From contig DATJVC010000017.1 of NCBI GenBank assembly GCA_035501935.1, positions 50,927 to 114,926 on the forward strand: a stretch of DNA of 64,000 nt, given 5' to 3'. The notes beneath the pieces were generated by a model that was given only the letters and a program-made list of their open reading frames with translations, had not been told where the DNA came from and searched no databases. The translations under genes and the position numbers were made by a program. This DNA comes from Gammaproteobacteria bacterium (GTDB taxonomy: Bacteria; Pseudomonadota; Gammaproteobacteria; JAJPIJ01). This document shows, in pieces, positions 9,249-16,916 of the stretch (position 1 is the first letter of the stretch; the number at the start of each line of letters is the position of its first letter).

Positions 9249-9289
9249 ATTCTAACCCGCGGTGATGAAATGGAATTGATCCGGATCAG
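9249..9289 (-). promoter_or_regulatory. FNR/Anr-type box and class II promoter for the DUF3775 gene
   Basis: TTGATCCGGATCAG (9276-9289) matches TTGAT-N4-ATCAA at 9 of 10 consensus positions. Reading leftward, 21 nt after the box is TAGAAT (9254-9249), a good -10, giving a start near 9242 and a box centre near -41. The geometry matches activator-dependent class II FNR promoters. Confidence 0.68.
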
Positions 9290-9311
9290 TTCGCGGCGCG
9301 GATATCCCGAT

Positions 9312-10169
9312 TCATTGGTATAACCACCGGGTCGCCTGGCGGTAGCGTTCGGCAACGGCGGGGTTGTGTTCGTAGATTTCGAACTTGCCGGTCATGAGCT
9401 TGTCCAGCCGTGAAAGCCGGTCCATCGTCGGCGGATGGGTGGCATTCAGGAGGGCGAGATCGGCGGCGCCCGGCCGGGTTTGATTAATCGCCAGCAACAC
9501 CCGGGGCAGGCCATAGGGTTCGTAGCCGCCACGCGCGGCCAGCACGACGCCGATGCCGTCGGCCTCGAACTCATCATCGCGATCCAGCCCACGGGCATAA
9601 ATCTGCATGCCGGCCTGTATGAATGGCGCGGCGTTGAAATGGGCACTGCGGCTCACGGCCTCGCCGACCAGATCCAGCGCCAGGCCCTGCATCGCCTGTT
9701 TGCGGATGGCTTCCAGATGGTGCCGGCGGAGCACATGGCCGATCTCATGCGACAACACGCCGGCCAGATCGGATTCACCGCCGGCGATGCGCAGCAGGCC
9801 GCGGGTCACGAACACATAGCCGCCGGGCGCGGCGAAGGCGTTGACGGTCTCGGTGTCGAGGACACCGAAGTGCCAGGGCAGATTGGGGCGTTCAGTCTGC
9901 GCGGCGAGCCACATGCCGATCCGGTTGACGTAACGTTGCACGCCGTCATCGCTGACCAGCGGCGTGGCGCCAAGCAGCGAGGCGGCCATGCCACGGCCGA
10001 TCTCGATCTCGCGATCTTCCGGTACGTCGGCTGCGGCCGTGGCTAGTTTTTGCCCCAGGTCGACCACGCGGCCCAGATCAAGGCCGTTCAGGTTGAGGCC
10101 ATCGGCGAATGCAATGCCGATCACGCCGGCAGAGAGCAGAGAAAGCAACAGTAAGCGAAGAGTACGCAT
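9312..10169 (-). CDS. M48 family metallopeptidase, exported (BepA/LoiP-like)
   Basis: 285 residues. An N-terminal hydrophobic segment (LRLLLLSLLSAGVIGIAFA) is a Sec signal peptide, so the protein acts in the periplasm. The zinc motif HEIGH is at about residues 141-145 and the third ligand lies in EFEADGIG near residue 203, the classic M48 arrangement. Related periplasmic enzymes (BepA, LoiP) cut or assist misassembled outer-membrane proteins. Unlike BepA it lacks a fused TPR domain, but the gene directly upstream, one base away, encodes a Sel1/TPR-type protein that could supply that function in trans. The two almost certainly form an operon. Confidence 0.9.
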   Translation of the reverse strand: MRTLRLLLLSLLSAGVIGIAFADGLNLNGLDLGRVVDLGQKLATAAADVPEDREIEIGRGMAASLLGATPLVSDDGVQRYVNRIGMWLAAQTERPNLPWHFGVLDTETVNAFAAPGGYVFVTRGLLRIAGGESDLAGVLSHEIGHVLRRHHLEAIRKQAMQGLALDLVGEAVSRSAHFNAAPFIQAGMQIYARGLDRDDEFEADGIGVVLAARGGYEPYGLPRVLLAINQTRPGAADLALLNATHPPTMDRLSRLDKLMTGKFEIYEHNPAVAERYRQATRWLYQ

Positions 10170-10170
10170 A

Positions 10171-10959
10171 TCAGTGCATCAACGGATTGTGTGACGGGGC
10201 ATTGGCCGGTGTCTCCGGCGCGGTTTGCAGATAGGGCACATTCTGCGCCGATAATTGCGCCATCTGGGCAAAGCTGGCGGCTTCGCCGGGGTTGGATTGA
10301 TAGCCCTCCATCTGCTGCAAGGCCTGAGGGTTGGGCGTGGCCGTGCGCAAATCCTCGGCGCTCAGACCGCGGATGCCAAGACTGGGTGTGACGCCTTGAT
10401 TGGTATCCGGCGCCCGGGAGTGACTGCCCAGCAGGCCGGTGGTGCCGCGCGACAGCCGTGCAAAGAAATTATCTCCGGAAGGCGGGGGAGGCGGAGACGG
10501 AGACGTTCCGGCAGTATCGGCTGGCGGAGCAGGCGGTGGCGGAGGAGGCGGCGCGGCTGGCGCCACTGGGTTCGCCGGCGCGTTGGCTGGTGCCGGGGTG
10601 GTTGTGGCGGGCGGGCTGCCGGCAAGCTGTTCGCCCTGTTCGATTTGCCCGGGCGTCATTTTCGCGGCCAGTTGATCGCGGACCTTGGCCGCGCCCTTGG
10701 CGCGGTTTTTTGCCGCCAGCGTATACCAACGATAGGCCTGCACCACGTCAGTCGGCACACCCTGACCGTTGGCGTAGATGTCGCCAAGAATGAATTGTGC
10801 TTCGGGATCGCCCTGATTGGCGAGCACGAGGAACTCCTGCTGTGCGGCGGCGTAATTACCCTGCTGGTAGAGCAACATGGCACTGCCAAAATCCGCGGCC
10901 ACGACGCCGACCGGGATCAGCACGGCAAAAATGACGGTGCGCAGCCGCTGTGAAGTCAT
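10171..10959 (-). CDS. Sel1-repeat protein with poly-proline linker, exported
   Basis: 262 residues. After an N-terminal hydrophobic segment (TVIFAVLIPVGVVAADFG) come one complete and one partial Sel1-like repeat (ALAxxGDPEAQFILGDIYANGQGV-type, residues 30-85), then a low-complexity stretch very rich in Pro and Ala (about residues 115-165), and a C-terminal region with no recognised domain. It is the first gene of a two-gene operon with the M48 protease and is probably periplasmic, where Sel1 repeats usually act as a protein-binding scaffold. The proline tract may span the envelope or act as a spacer. It is divergent from another Sel1 gene only 39 bp away. Confidence 0.72.
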   Translation of the reverse strand: MTSQRLRTVIFAVLIPVGVVAADFGSAMLLYQQGNYAAAQQEFLVLANQGDPEAQFILGDIYANGQGVPTDVVQAYRWYTLAAKNRAKGAAKVRDQLAAKMTPGQIEQGEQLAGSPPATTTPAPANAPANPVAPAAPPPPPPPAPPADTAGTSPSPPPPPSGDNFFARLSRGTTGLLGSHSRAPDTNQGVTPSLGIRGLSAEDLRTATPNPQALQQMEGYQSNPGEAASFAQMAQLSAQNVPYLQTAPETPANAPSHNPLMH

Positions 10960-10986
10960 TTGGAATGCAGGGAATTAATGTAGGCC

Positions 10987-10992
10987 TATAAT
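10987..10992 (+). promoter_or_regulatory. TATAAT -10-like element immediately before a Sel1 gene
   Basis: A perfect TATAAT ends 6 bp before the first ATG (10999) of the rightward Sel1 gene. If used, transcription would begin at or near that ATG, giving a leaderless mRNA or favouring the in-frame ATGs at 11023 or 11029. No clear -35 is present. Confidence 0.35.
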
Positions 10993-10998
10993 ACCCCC

Positions 10999-12039
10999 AT
11001 GCGCAGTGATTCAATAACAAGAATGGTGATGGCCGGGTTGTGTGGATTGCTGCTGGCAACCGCGCAGGCGGCCGATGCCGACAATCAGACTGCGCTCGCG
11101 GCGGCGCAGCGCGGCGACTACGTACAGGCCTACGCGATATGGAAGCCCCGCGCGGAAAGCGGCGAGGCCCGCGCGCAATACAACCTCGGCGTGCTCTACG
11201 AACGCGGTCTTGGGGTGGATATCGATTACGCGCAGGCCATGTACTGGTATCAGAAATCCGCGGAACAGGGAGACACCGGCGCGCAGTTCAACCTCGGCAA
11301 TTTATTCCGCAACGGGCAGGGCGCCCCGGCCGATGCCGCCGAGGCCGCGCACTGGTATCAAAAGGCAGCGGAGGCCGGCCATCCGCAGGCCCAGGCCAGC
11401 CTCGGTTACATGTATGCGACGGGGCAGGGCGTGCAGCGCGATTACGCCACGGCCATGCAGTGGTATCGCAAGGCGGCGGATCAGGGCGTGGCACAGGCCA
11501 TCTACGATCTCGGCGTCATGTATGCCAGGGGGCAGGGTGTCGATCGCGATGCGGTCGAGGCGGAGCGCCGGTACCGTGCAGCGGCTGACAAGGGACTTGC
11601 AGAGGCGCAGAACGCGCTCGGGAAAATGTACCGCGACGGCGACGGCGTGACCGCCAATGACGCCGAGGCGCTGCGCTGGCTGCGCGCGGCGGCGGATCAG
11701 AAACACGCCGAGGCCGAATATCTGCTGGGCACGATGTACGGTGAAGGCCGCGGCACGGCGCAGGATTACGCGCAGGCGGTCTACTGGTGGACGCGCGCGG
11801 CGCGGCAGAACAACACCGACGCGCAATATCTTCTGTGCCTGGCATATCGTCTGGGCCACGGCGTGGACGTGGACAAGATCAAGGCCTACGCGTGGTGCGA
11901 CATCGCCGTGGCCGGCGGCTCCAAGGAGGCCACCGACACCCGCGCCAGTCTGGTGAAGGATATGAGCAGCAGCGAAGTCAAACAGGCCGAGGACGTGGCG
12001 GCCCTGCTGACGAAGGACTACATCACCAAAGCGGAATAA
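10999..12039 (+). CDS. Exported Sel1-repeat protein
   Basis: 346 residues. A signal peptide (MAGLCGLLLATAQAADAD) is followed by seven or so tandem Sel1-like repeats of about 36 residues, each with the pattern A-x2-NLGxxYxxGxGVxxDxxxAxxWYxKAAxxG. They fill the protein from about residue 50 to 290, and the C-terminal 50 residues are a helical cap. Sel1 repeats form superhelical scaffolds for protein partners and are common in bacterial envelope stress and host-interaction proteins. Start choice is uncertain: the ATGs at 10999, 11023 and 11029 are all in frame, and the latter two give a more typical short signal peptide. Confidence 0.85.
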   Translation: MRSDSITRMVMAGLCGLLLATAQAADADNQTALAAAQRGDYVQAYAIWKPRAESGEARAQYNLGVLYERGLGVDIDYAQAMYWYQKSAEQGDTGAQFNLGNLFRNGQGAPADAAEAAHWYQKAAEAGHPQAQASLGYMYATGQGVQRDYATAMQWYRKAADQGVAQAIYDLGVMYARGQGVDRDAVEAERRYRAAADKGLAEAQNALGKMYRDGDGVTANDAEALRWLRAAADQKHAEAEYLLGTMYGEGRGTAQDYAQAVYWWTRAARQNNTDAQYLLCLAYRLGHGVDVDKIKAYAWCDIAVAGGSKEATDTRASLVKDMSSSEVKQAEDVAALLTKDYITKAE

Positions 12040-12144
12040 ATTCCGCGTGGCAATTGCGCAATAGTTCGCAGCAGTTCCCGCCGGTGTTGCTAAACTAAAA
12101 AAGAAAGTGAACGTGCCCCTGCATGTCGCACGAAGCGATCCGCG

Positions 12145-13395
12145 ATGTCTGATCTGACCGTCAACGTTTCGATGCACTTGGAGCGCGCCAAAGCGGGCGA
12201 CGTCGGCGCCATGGTGAGCCTCGCCGACAACTATCTGCATGGCTGGAGCCTTAAACGCGATCCGGCGAAGGCCGAGCAGTGGTACCGCAAGGCGGCGGAA
12301 GCCGGTTACGCGCCGGCGCAGTTTTCACTGGCGCAGGTTTATTTCGAAGGCGACGAGGACGTACCCGCCAATCCGGCCGAAGCATTTCGTTGGTATCGGA
12401 CGGCGGCGGAACACGGCCATCCCGGCGCCCAGGCGGCGCTGGCCTGGTGTTATCAGCAGGGCATCGCCGTGGAACGCGACCTGGCCGCCGCCGTGCATTG
12501 GTATCGACAGGCGGCGGCTGGCGGCCAGGTCATTGCCTGCCATAATCTGGGTTGGCTGTACGCGCACGGCGAAGGCGTCGCGCGCGATCCCGTTCAGGCC
12601 GCTGAGTGGTACCGGCGGGCGGCGGAGCAGGGGTATCCCCCGTCGCAATTGCAACTTGGATTGGCCTGTCTCCGTGGTCATGGCGTGGCCGCGAATGAGG
12701 CGGAGGCCGTCCATTGGCTGGAACGCGCCGCCACCGGCGGACACGCCAGGGCGCAATACAATCTGGCCCTGCTCTACAGCGGCGGACGGGGATTGGCGCC
12801 CGACGAAACTCAAGCTGCGCACTGGGCGCAGCAGGCGGCGGAGCGGGGCTACGCCCGCGCCCAGTTTCATCTCGCCACGCTGTATGCCACCGGGCTCGGC
12901 ATCGAGCGGGATCCCGTGGCGGGGGCGCATTGGTATCGCGCGGCGGCGGAGCAGGGGCACGCCCGCGCGCAGTATGCGCTGGCCCGCGCTTATGCCGCGG
13001 GCACCGGTGTGGAACGCAATCCCGCCCTCTCGCGCCAGTGGCTGGAACAAGCGGCGGCACTTGGCCATCCCAAGGCGCAATACCGCCTGGGCCGCATGTA
13101 TCTGGGCCAGGGTGCGGAGCGCAACTTCGAACTGGCGCGCCATTGGCTCGAAACCGCCGTCAAACAAGGGCACGTTTATGCGCGCTACTATCTGGGCATG
13201 CTGTGGGCCAGGGGCATGGGCGGCGCGCGTGATGACGCCGAAGCCTACCGCTGCATCTACAGTGCGGCGCTGGTGACTGGCGACGAACGCATGCGGGCGA
13301 GGGCGGATCGTCTGGCGGCGCGCCTCTCACCGGAAATGCTCGCCCAACTGCGCGCGCAAGTGGAACGCGAAAATCCGCAACTCATCGAAGAATAA
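12145..13395 (+). CDS. Cytoplasmic Sel1-repeat protein
   Basis: 416 residues, almost entirely tandem Sel1 repeats (about ten, roughly 36 residues each, with GxGVxRDPxxAxxWYRxAAEQGHxxAQ cores). No signal peptide or membrane segment is present, so unlike its upstream neighbour it should be cytosolic. It starts 105 bp after the previous gene. Similar sequence but opposite localisation suggests duplication followed by divergence. The function is unknown; Sel1 proteins are usually scaffolds. It ends 41 bp before the tRNA-Ser gene. Confidence 0.82.
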   Translation: MSDLTVNVSMHLERAKAGDVGAMVSLADNYLHGWSLKRDPAKAEQWYRKAAEAGYAPAQFSLAQVYFEGDEDVPANPAEAFRWYRTAAEHGHPGAQAALAWCYQQGIAVERDLAAAVHWYRQAAAGGQVIACHNLGWLYAHGEGVARDPVQAAEWYRRAAEQGYPPSQLQLGLACLRGHGVAANEAEAVHWLERAATGGHARAQYNLALLYSGGRGLAPDETQAAHWAQQAAERGYARAQFHLATLYATGLGIERDPVAGAHWYRAAAEQGHARAQYALARAYAAGTGVERNPALSRQWLEQAAALGHPKAQYRLGRMYLGQGAERNFELARHWLETAVKQGHVYARYYLGMLWARGMGGARDDAEAYRCIYSAALVTGDERMRARADRLAARLSPEMLAQLRAQVERENPQLIEE

Positions 13396-13436
13396 TCTTG
13401 TGAACAGGGGTTGAGGCCTTTATTCTATGCGCCCGC

Positions 13437-13524
13437 GGAGAGGTGGCAGAGTGGTCGATCGCGCCGCACTCGAAATGCGGAGTGCCGCAAGGCACCGGGG
13501 GTTCGAATCCCTCCCTCTCCGCCA
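13437..13524 (+). tRNA. tRNA-Ser (anticodon CGA), CCA encoded
   Basis: Acceptor stem GGAGAGG (13437-13443) pairs perfectly with CCTCTCC (13514-13520); the discriminator is G, and CCA is encoded (13522-13524). The anticodon stem CCGCA/TGCGG closes the seven-base loop CTCGAAA, giving anticodon CGA at 13471-13473. The long variable arm (around GTGCCGCAAGGCAC) and the T-arm GGGGGTTCGAATCCC are typical of a class II serine tRNA. Confidence 0.97.
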
Positions 13525-13551
13525 TTTAGTTTCACTGCTGGAAAATATCGG

Positions 13552-13642
13552 TGGTACGTCCCCTAGTATTTTTTTCGAGCCAGACCCCTTTAATTTCTTT
13601 AGGGGGATCAACCGAAAACTATTTGATGGTACGTCGCCTGGT
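13552..13642. repeat. Pair of imperfect 16-bp direct repeats after tRNA-Ser
   Basis: TGGTACGTCCCCTAGT (13552-13567) recurs as TGGTACGTCGCCTGGT (13627-13642), 14 of 16 identical, 75 bp apart, with T-rich and AGGGGGATCAACC sequence between. No gene is present from the tRNA to 13775. The first copy resembles flanks of REP-associated (RAYT) elements that often sit near 'GGGGACGTACCA' strings, but no transposase is present, so it could be a mobile-element remnant or chance. Confidence 0.4.
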
Positions 13643-13775
13643 GTGTTACAACATTATCGGTGCAAGTAAGGGTTTTGCGGATGACCCTTGATCAGTGCTC
13701 ATTGGAAGAAAATGTCGATTCTCATGTATCACCCGCATATCGGAATCAGCGTAGCAATATCACCAGGGAGCACAG

Positions 13776-14657
13776 ATGCCGACCGAGAAAGCCGCAAGTA
13801 ACGTAAGCGCACCCACGCAATTTCTCCAGACGGCGAACGAGAAATATGCCTATCGTCGTTTTGGAGCGGGCTCGGGACTTCCACTCCTGTGTCTTCAGCA
13901 CTTCACCGGGACACTTGACAACTGGGATCCGGCGGTCACCGACCCGCTCGCAGTCGGGCGGGAAGTGATCTTGTTTGAAAGTGCTGGCATTGGCCGCTCC
14001 ACCGGCACGGTGCCGGAAACGATTGCCGGCATGGCGGTGCATGCCCTGGCCTTCTTGGACGGTCTCGACCTGAAGACCTGCGATGTCCTCGGCTTTTCAC
14101 TGGGCGGCATGGTGGCGCAGCAGATTGCGCAGGATCGCGCCTCCATTTTTCGGAGGATGATCCTCGTAGGGACGGCGCCAAGAGGTGGAGAGGACATCAT
14201 GCACCTCGATAAAGCCAGTTTGGCCAAGTATTTCAGGGATCCGACACTTAAGGGATATTCGATCCTGCAAAAGATCTTTTTTACGCCGACGGAGTCGAGC
14301 CAAGCGGCGGGCGCGGCCTTTATCAGCCGCCTCATGCGACGCAAGGAAGATCGGGAGCCGGTCTCCGGGCCCGCAGTCGCCCAAGCCCAGATGTCAGCGT
14401 TTCGTGATTGGGAACGCTTCACTGGCGAGCGCTTCGCGGGGCTGAAGGGCATCCGCCAACCCACCCTCGTGGTGAACGGCATTCATGACGAGATGATTCC
14501 GGTCTCGAACTCCTACTGGCTGAGCGCGAATCTCCCCAACGCTGTTCTTCTAACCTATCCCGACTCCGGACACGGCTCCCTGTTCCAATTTCATGAGTCC
14601 TTCGTGCGGCAAGCGGCGGCATTCCTCGCTTCTGACTCGCCATCTGCGCCGTATTGA
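13776..14657 (+). CDS. Alpha/beta-hydrolase fold protein
   Basis: 293 residues. The nucleophile elbow is GFSLGGM (Ser near residue 109); the oxyanion region is LLCLQHFTGTLDNWDP; the acid is in GIHDEMIP near residue 235, and the catalytic His is in PDSGHGSLFQ. This is the arrangement of the haloalkane-dehalogenase/haloperoxidase-like hydrolases acting on esters or related small molecules. The substrate is unknown. A Shine-Dalgarno (AGGGAG) precedes the ATG. It lies alone between tRNA-Ser and the zinc-finger gene, in a segment that starts at a tRNA 3' end, a common site for horizontally acquired DNA, though no integrase is visible. Confidence 0.85.
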   Translation: MPTEKAASNVSAPTQFLQTANEKYAYRRFGAGSGLPLLCLQHFTGTLDNWDPAVTDPLAVGREVILFESAGIGRSTGTVPETIAGMAVHALAFLDGLDLKTCDVLGFSLGGMVAQQIAQDRASIFRRMILVGTAPRGGEDIMHLDKASLAKYFRDPTLKGYSILQKIFFTPTESSQAAGAAFISRLMRRKEDREPVSGPAVAQAQMSAFRDWERFTGERFAGLKGIRQPTLVVNGIHDEMIPVSNSYWLSANLPNAVLLTYPDSGHGSLFQFHESFVRQAAAFLASDSPSAPY

Positions 14658-14871
14658 GTCTGCGCACCGCCATCCGGCCGCCTTAAGCGAGGACATCCTG
14701 TCCTGGGGCAGCAGGCTCTCAATTAAAAACATAGGGTTCTAAACAAGGCAAATATGCTCAATTTGACCGAGCCGTTCCCCGGGCGAGCACCGCGCGGCGG
14801 TGCCGGCCGAAGACGGCCTCGCGTTGCCCTCGTCGAGCGCGGGGCGTGGACCTGGTGAAGAGGCATGGGGG

Positions 14872-15132
14872 ATGAGTTGCAGCCACCTGAGCGCGGTGAA
14901 GACGAGCCGGCCACGCACCACGGGCTGCGAGAAATGCCTGGCGATGGGCGACACCTGGGTGCACCTGCGCCTGTGCCGCACCTGCGGTCACGTCGGTTGC
15001 TGCGATGACTCGAAGAACAAGCACGCCACCAAGCACTTTCATGAGACGAAGCACCCGATCATGACCTCTCTCGAGCCTGGAGAAAGCTGGAGTTGGTGCT
15101 TTGTGGACGAAGTGGCAATGGAGCTGAGATGA
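14872..15132 (+). CDS. UBP-type (ubiquitin-binding) zinc finger protein
   Basis: 86 residues and essentially one ZnF-UBP domain: CSHL near the N-terminus, then CEKCLAMGDTWVHLRLCRTCGHVGCCDDSKNKHATKHFHETKHP with the Cys/His ligands of that fold. In eukaryotes the domain binds the free C-terminus of ubiquitin; in bacteria it occurs as a stand-alone protein of unknown ligand, often beside a flavoprotein as here. The frame is open from 14800, but the ATG at 14872 begins just before the first ligand and is preferred. Its stop overlaps the next gene's start (ATGA at 15129), so the two are translationally coupled and probably function together. Confidence 0.85.
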   Translation: MSCSHLSAVKTSRPRTTGCEKCLAMGDTWVHLRLCRTCGHVGCCDDSKNKHATKHFHETKHPIMTSLEPGESWSWCFVDEVAMELR

Positions 15133-16766
15133 GCGAGCCGGTATCGTCGACGCGGCAGGCGCAGATGTTCTATGTGCTCGCGCCGGAGGAGATCGCGCGC
15201 ATGAGCCGCTTCGGCATCCCGCGGCACTTCATCGAAGGCGAGCAGGTGCTGCGGACCGGGAAGGCAAGCCCCGGAATCTATCTGGTGCTCTCCGGCATCA
15301 TCAGGATCACGGGGCGCGATGCACACGGCCATAACTTCCCGGTGGTCGAGCATGGCCCCGGTGCTTTTTCGGGGGAACTATCGCAGCTCTCCGGCAAGCC
15401 GTCCTTCGTCGACGGTGTCGCCGTTGGTGAAGTCGACGCCATCGAGATCAACGCCGGAGGGCTGCATGCGCTGCTCATCTCCGAGGCGGCGCTCGGCGAG
15501 AAGATCATGCGCGCGATGATCCTGCGCCGCGTGGCATTGATCGAGGCGGGCGCCGGCGGCCCGGTGCTGATCGGAGCCGCCGCATCGCACGACGTCGCGC
15601 GACTGCGCGGCTTCCTCAACCGCAATGGCATCCCGCACCAGTTGCTGGATCCGGCGAGCGATGCTGATGCGCAGGCCTTCGTCGAGCGCTACGCGCCGGA
15701 GCCGGGGCAATTGCCGCTCGCGGTGTGTCCGAACGGCGAGGTGCTGAGGAATCCGGCGGAGAACGAGCTTGCTCGCTGCATCGGCATGCTTGACACCGAC
15801 CCGGCCGACACGGTCTATGATGTCGCGATCGTCGGGGCGGGTCCGGCGGGGCTCGCCGCCGCGGTCTACGCGGGCTCGGAAGGCCTGTCCGTTCTGGTGA
15901 TCGATGCGCGCGCCTTCGGTGGGCAGGCGGGCGCGAGCGCGCGCATTGAAAACTATTTCGGTTTTCCGACCGGTATTTCCGGCCAGGCGCTCACGGCCCG
16001 CGGCTACACCCAGGCCCAAAAATTCGGCGCGCGCATGCTCATCCCAATGGATGCGCGGCGACTCGACTGCGAGCCCGCGGACCGGGGCGAGCCAATGACG
16101 CTCGAACTTGGCGACGGCCGCACGGTGCGCGCCCGCACCGTGGTCATTGCCAGCGGCGCCCGTTACCGCCGGCCGGCCGAGTGCAGCAATCTCATGACGA
16201 TGGAAGGCCATGGTGTCTGGTACTGGGCTTCGCCCATGGAGGCGAAGCTGTGCGCGGGCGGCGAGGTCGTGCTGGTCGGCGGTGGCAATTCTGCGGGGCA
16301 AGCCGCAGTGTTCCTTTCCGAGCATGCGTCGAAAGTCTGGATGCTCGTGCGCGGGCCGTCCCTCGCCGCCAGCATGTCCAAGTACCTCATCGACCGCATC
16401 GCCGCCACAACGAATATCGAGCTTTTGACGCGCACCGAGATCACACACGTGTCAGGGTCACGCGAGTCGGGCGTCGAGTCGGTCTCCTGGCGAAGCCATG
16501 GAGGCGAGACGCAACAGCGGCTGATCCACCACGTTTTCCTCTTTCTCGGCGCAGACCCGAGCACCGAATGGCTGAAGGACTGTCCTGTGGCGGTCGACGG
16601 CAGAGGCTTCATTACGACCGGACATGATGCCATGCTGCCGCTCCAGACCAGCGTGCCCGGCGTCTTCGCGATCGGCGACGTGCGTGCAGGCTCGGTGAAA
16701 CGGGTCGGCGGCGCGATCGGAGAAGGCGCGGCGGTCGTGTCGCAGATCCATGCGTACCTCCAGTAA
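15129..16766 (+). CDS. FAD-dependent pyridine-nucleotide oxidoreductase with N-terminal cyclic-nucleotide-binding domain (TrxR-like)
   Basis: 545 residues in three parts. Residues 10-130 form a cNMP-binding beta-barrel (GEQVLRTGKASPGIYLVLSGIIRIT, then PGAFSGELSQLSG). A glutaredoxin-like module follows (about 140-220). The thioredoxin-reductase-like core begins at DVAIVGAGPAGLAAAVYAGSEGL, with the NADPH site at VVLVGGGNSAGQAAVFLS and the FAD motif GVFAIGDVRAGSVKRVGGAIGEG. The canonical TrxR redox pair (CATC) is replaced by WASP in GVWYWASPMEAKLC, so it cannot reduce thioredoxin by the normal mechanism. Coupling to the zinc-finger gene by ATGA overlap suggests a shared redox-signalling role; substrate and ligand are unknown. 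Confidence 0.88.
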   Translation: MSEPVSSTRQAQMFYVLAPEEIARMSRFGIPRHFIEGEQVLRTGKASPGIYLVLSGIIRITGRDAHGHNFPVVEHGPGAFSGELSQLSGKPSFVDGVAVGEVDAIEINAGGLHALLISEAALGEKIMRAMILRRVALIEAGAGGPVLIGAAASHDVARLRGFLNRNGIPHQLLDPASDADAQAFVERYAPEPGQLPLAVCPNGEVLRNPAENELARCIGMLDTDPADTVYDVAIVGAGPAGLAAAVYAGSEGLSVLVIDARAFGGQAGASARIENYFGFPTGISGQALTARGYTQAQKFGARMLIPMDARRLDCEPADRGEPMTLELGDGRTVRARTVVIASGARYRRPAECSNLMTMEGHGVWYWASPMEAKLCAGGEVVLVGGGNSAGQAAVFLSEHASKVWMLVRGPSLAASMSKYLIDRIAATTNIELLTRTEITHVSGSRESGVESVSWRSHGGETQQRLIHHVFLFLGADPSTEWLKDCPVAVDGRGFITTGHDAMLPLQTSVPGVFAIGDVRAGSVKRVGGAIGEGAAVVSQIHAYLQ

Positions 16767-16916
16767 AAAGGAGAGTTGGCAGCGACTCCACGTCCTTCAT
16801 CTTCCGCGCCGATTCATCCGGTGGTGTACGAGTGTGCAGCATTGACACGTCCTGCAGATCGATGGCGTCCGCAATCGGATTTCGGTAGGCAATCTGTGTG
16901 GTATCCTCGATTTCTG

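Noticed and set aside
11000..13395. Tandem DNA repeats or CRISPR-like array in the Sel1 genes
   Set aside because: The repeats are protein-level Sel1 motifs of about 36 codons with divergent DNA. No short identical repeats with unique spacers are present; no CRISPR array is visible in the window.
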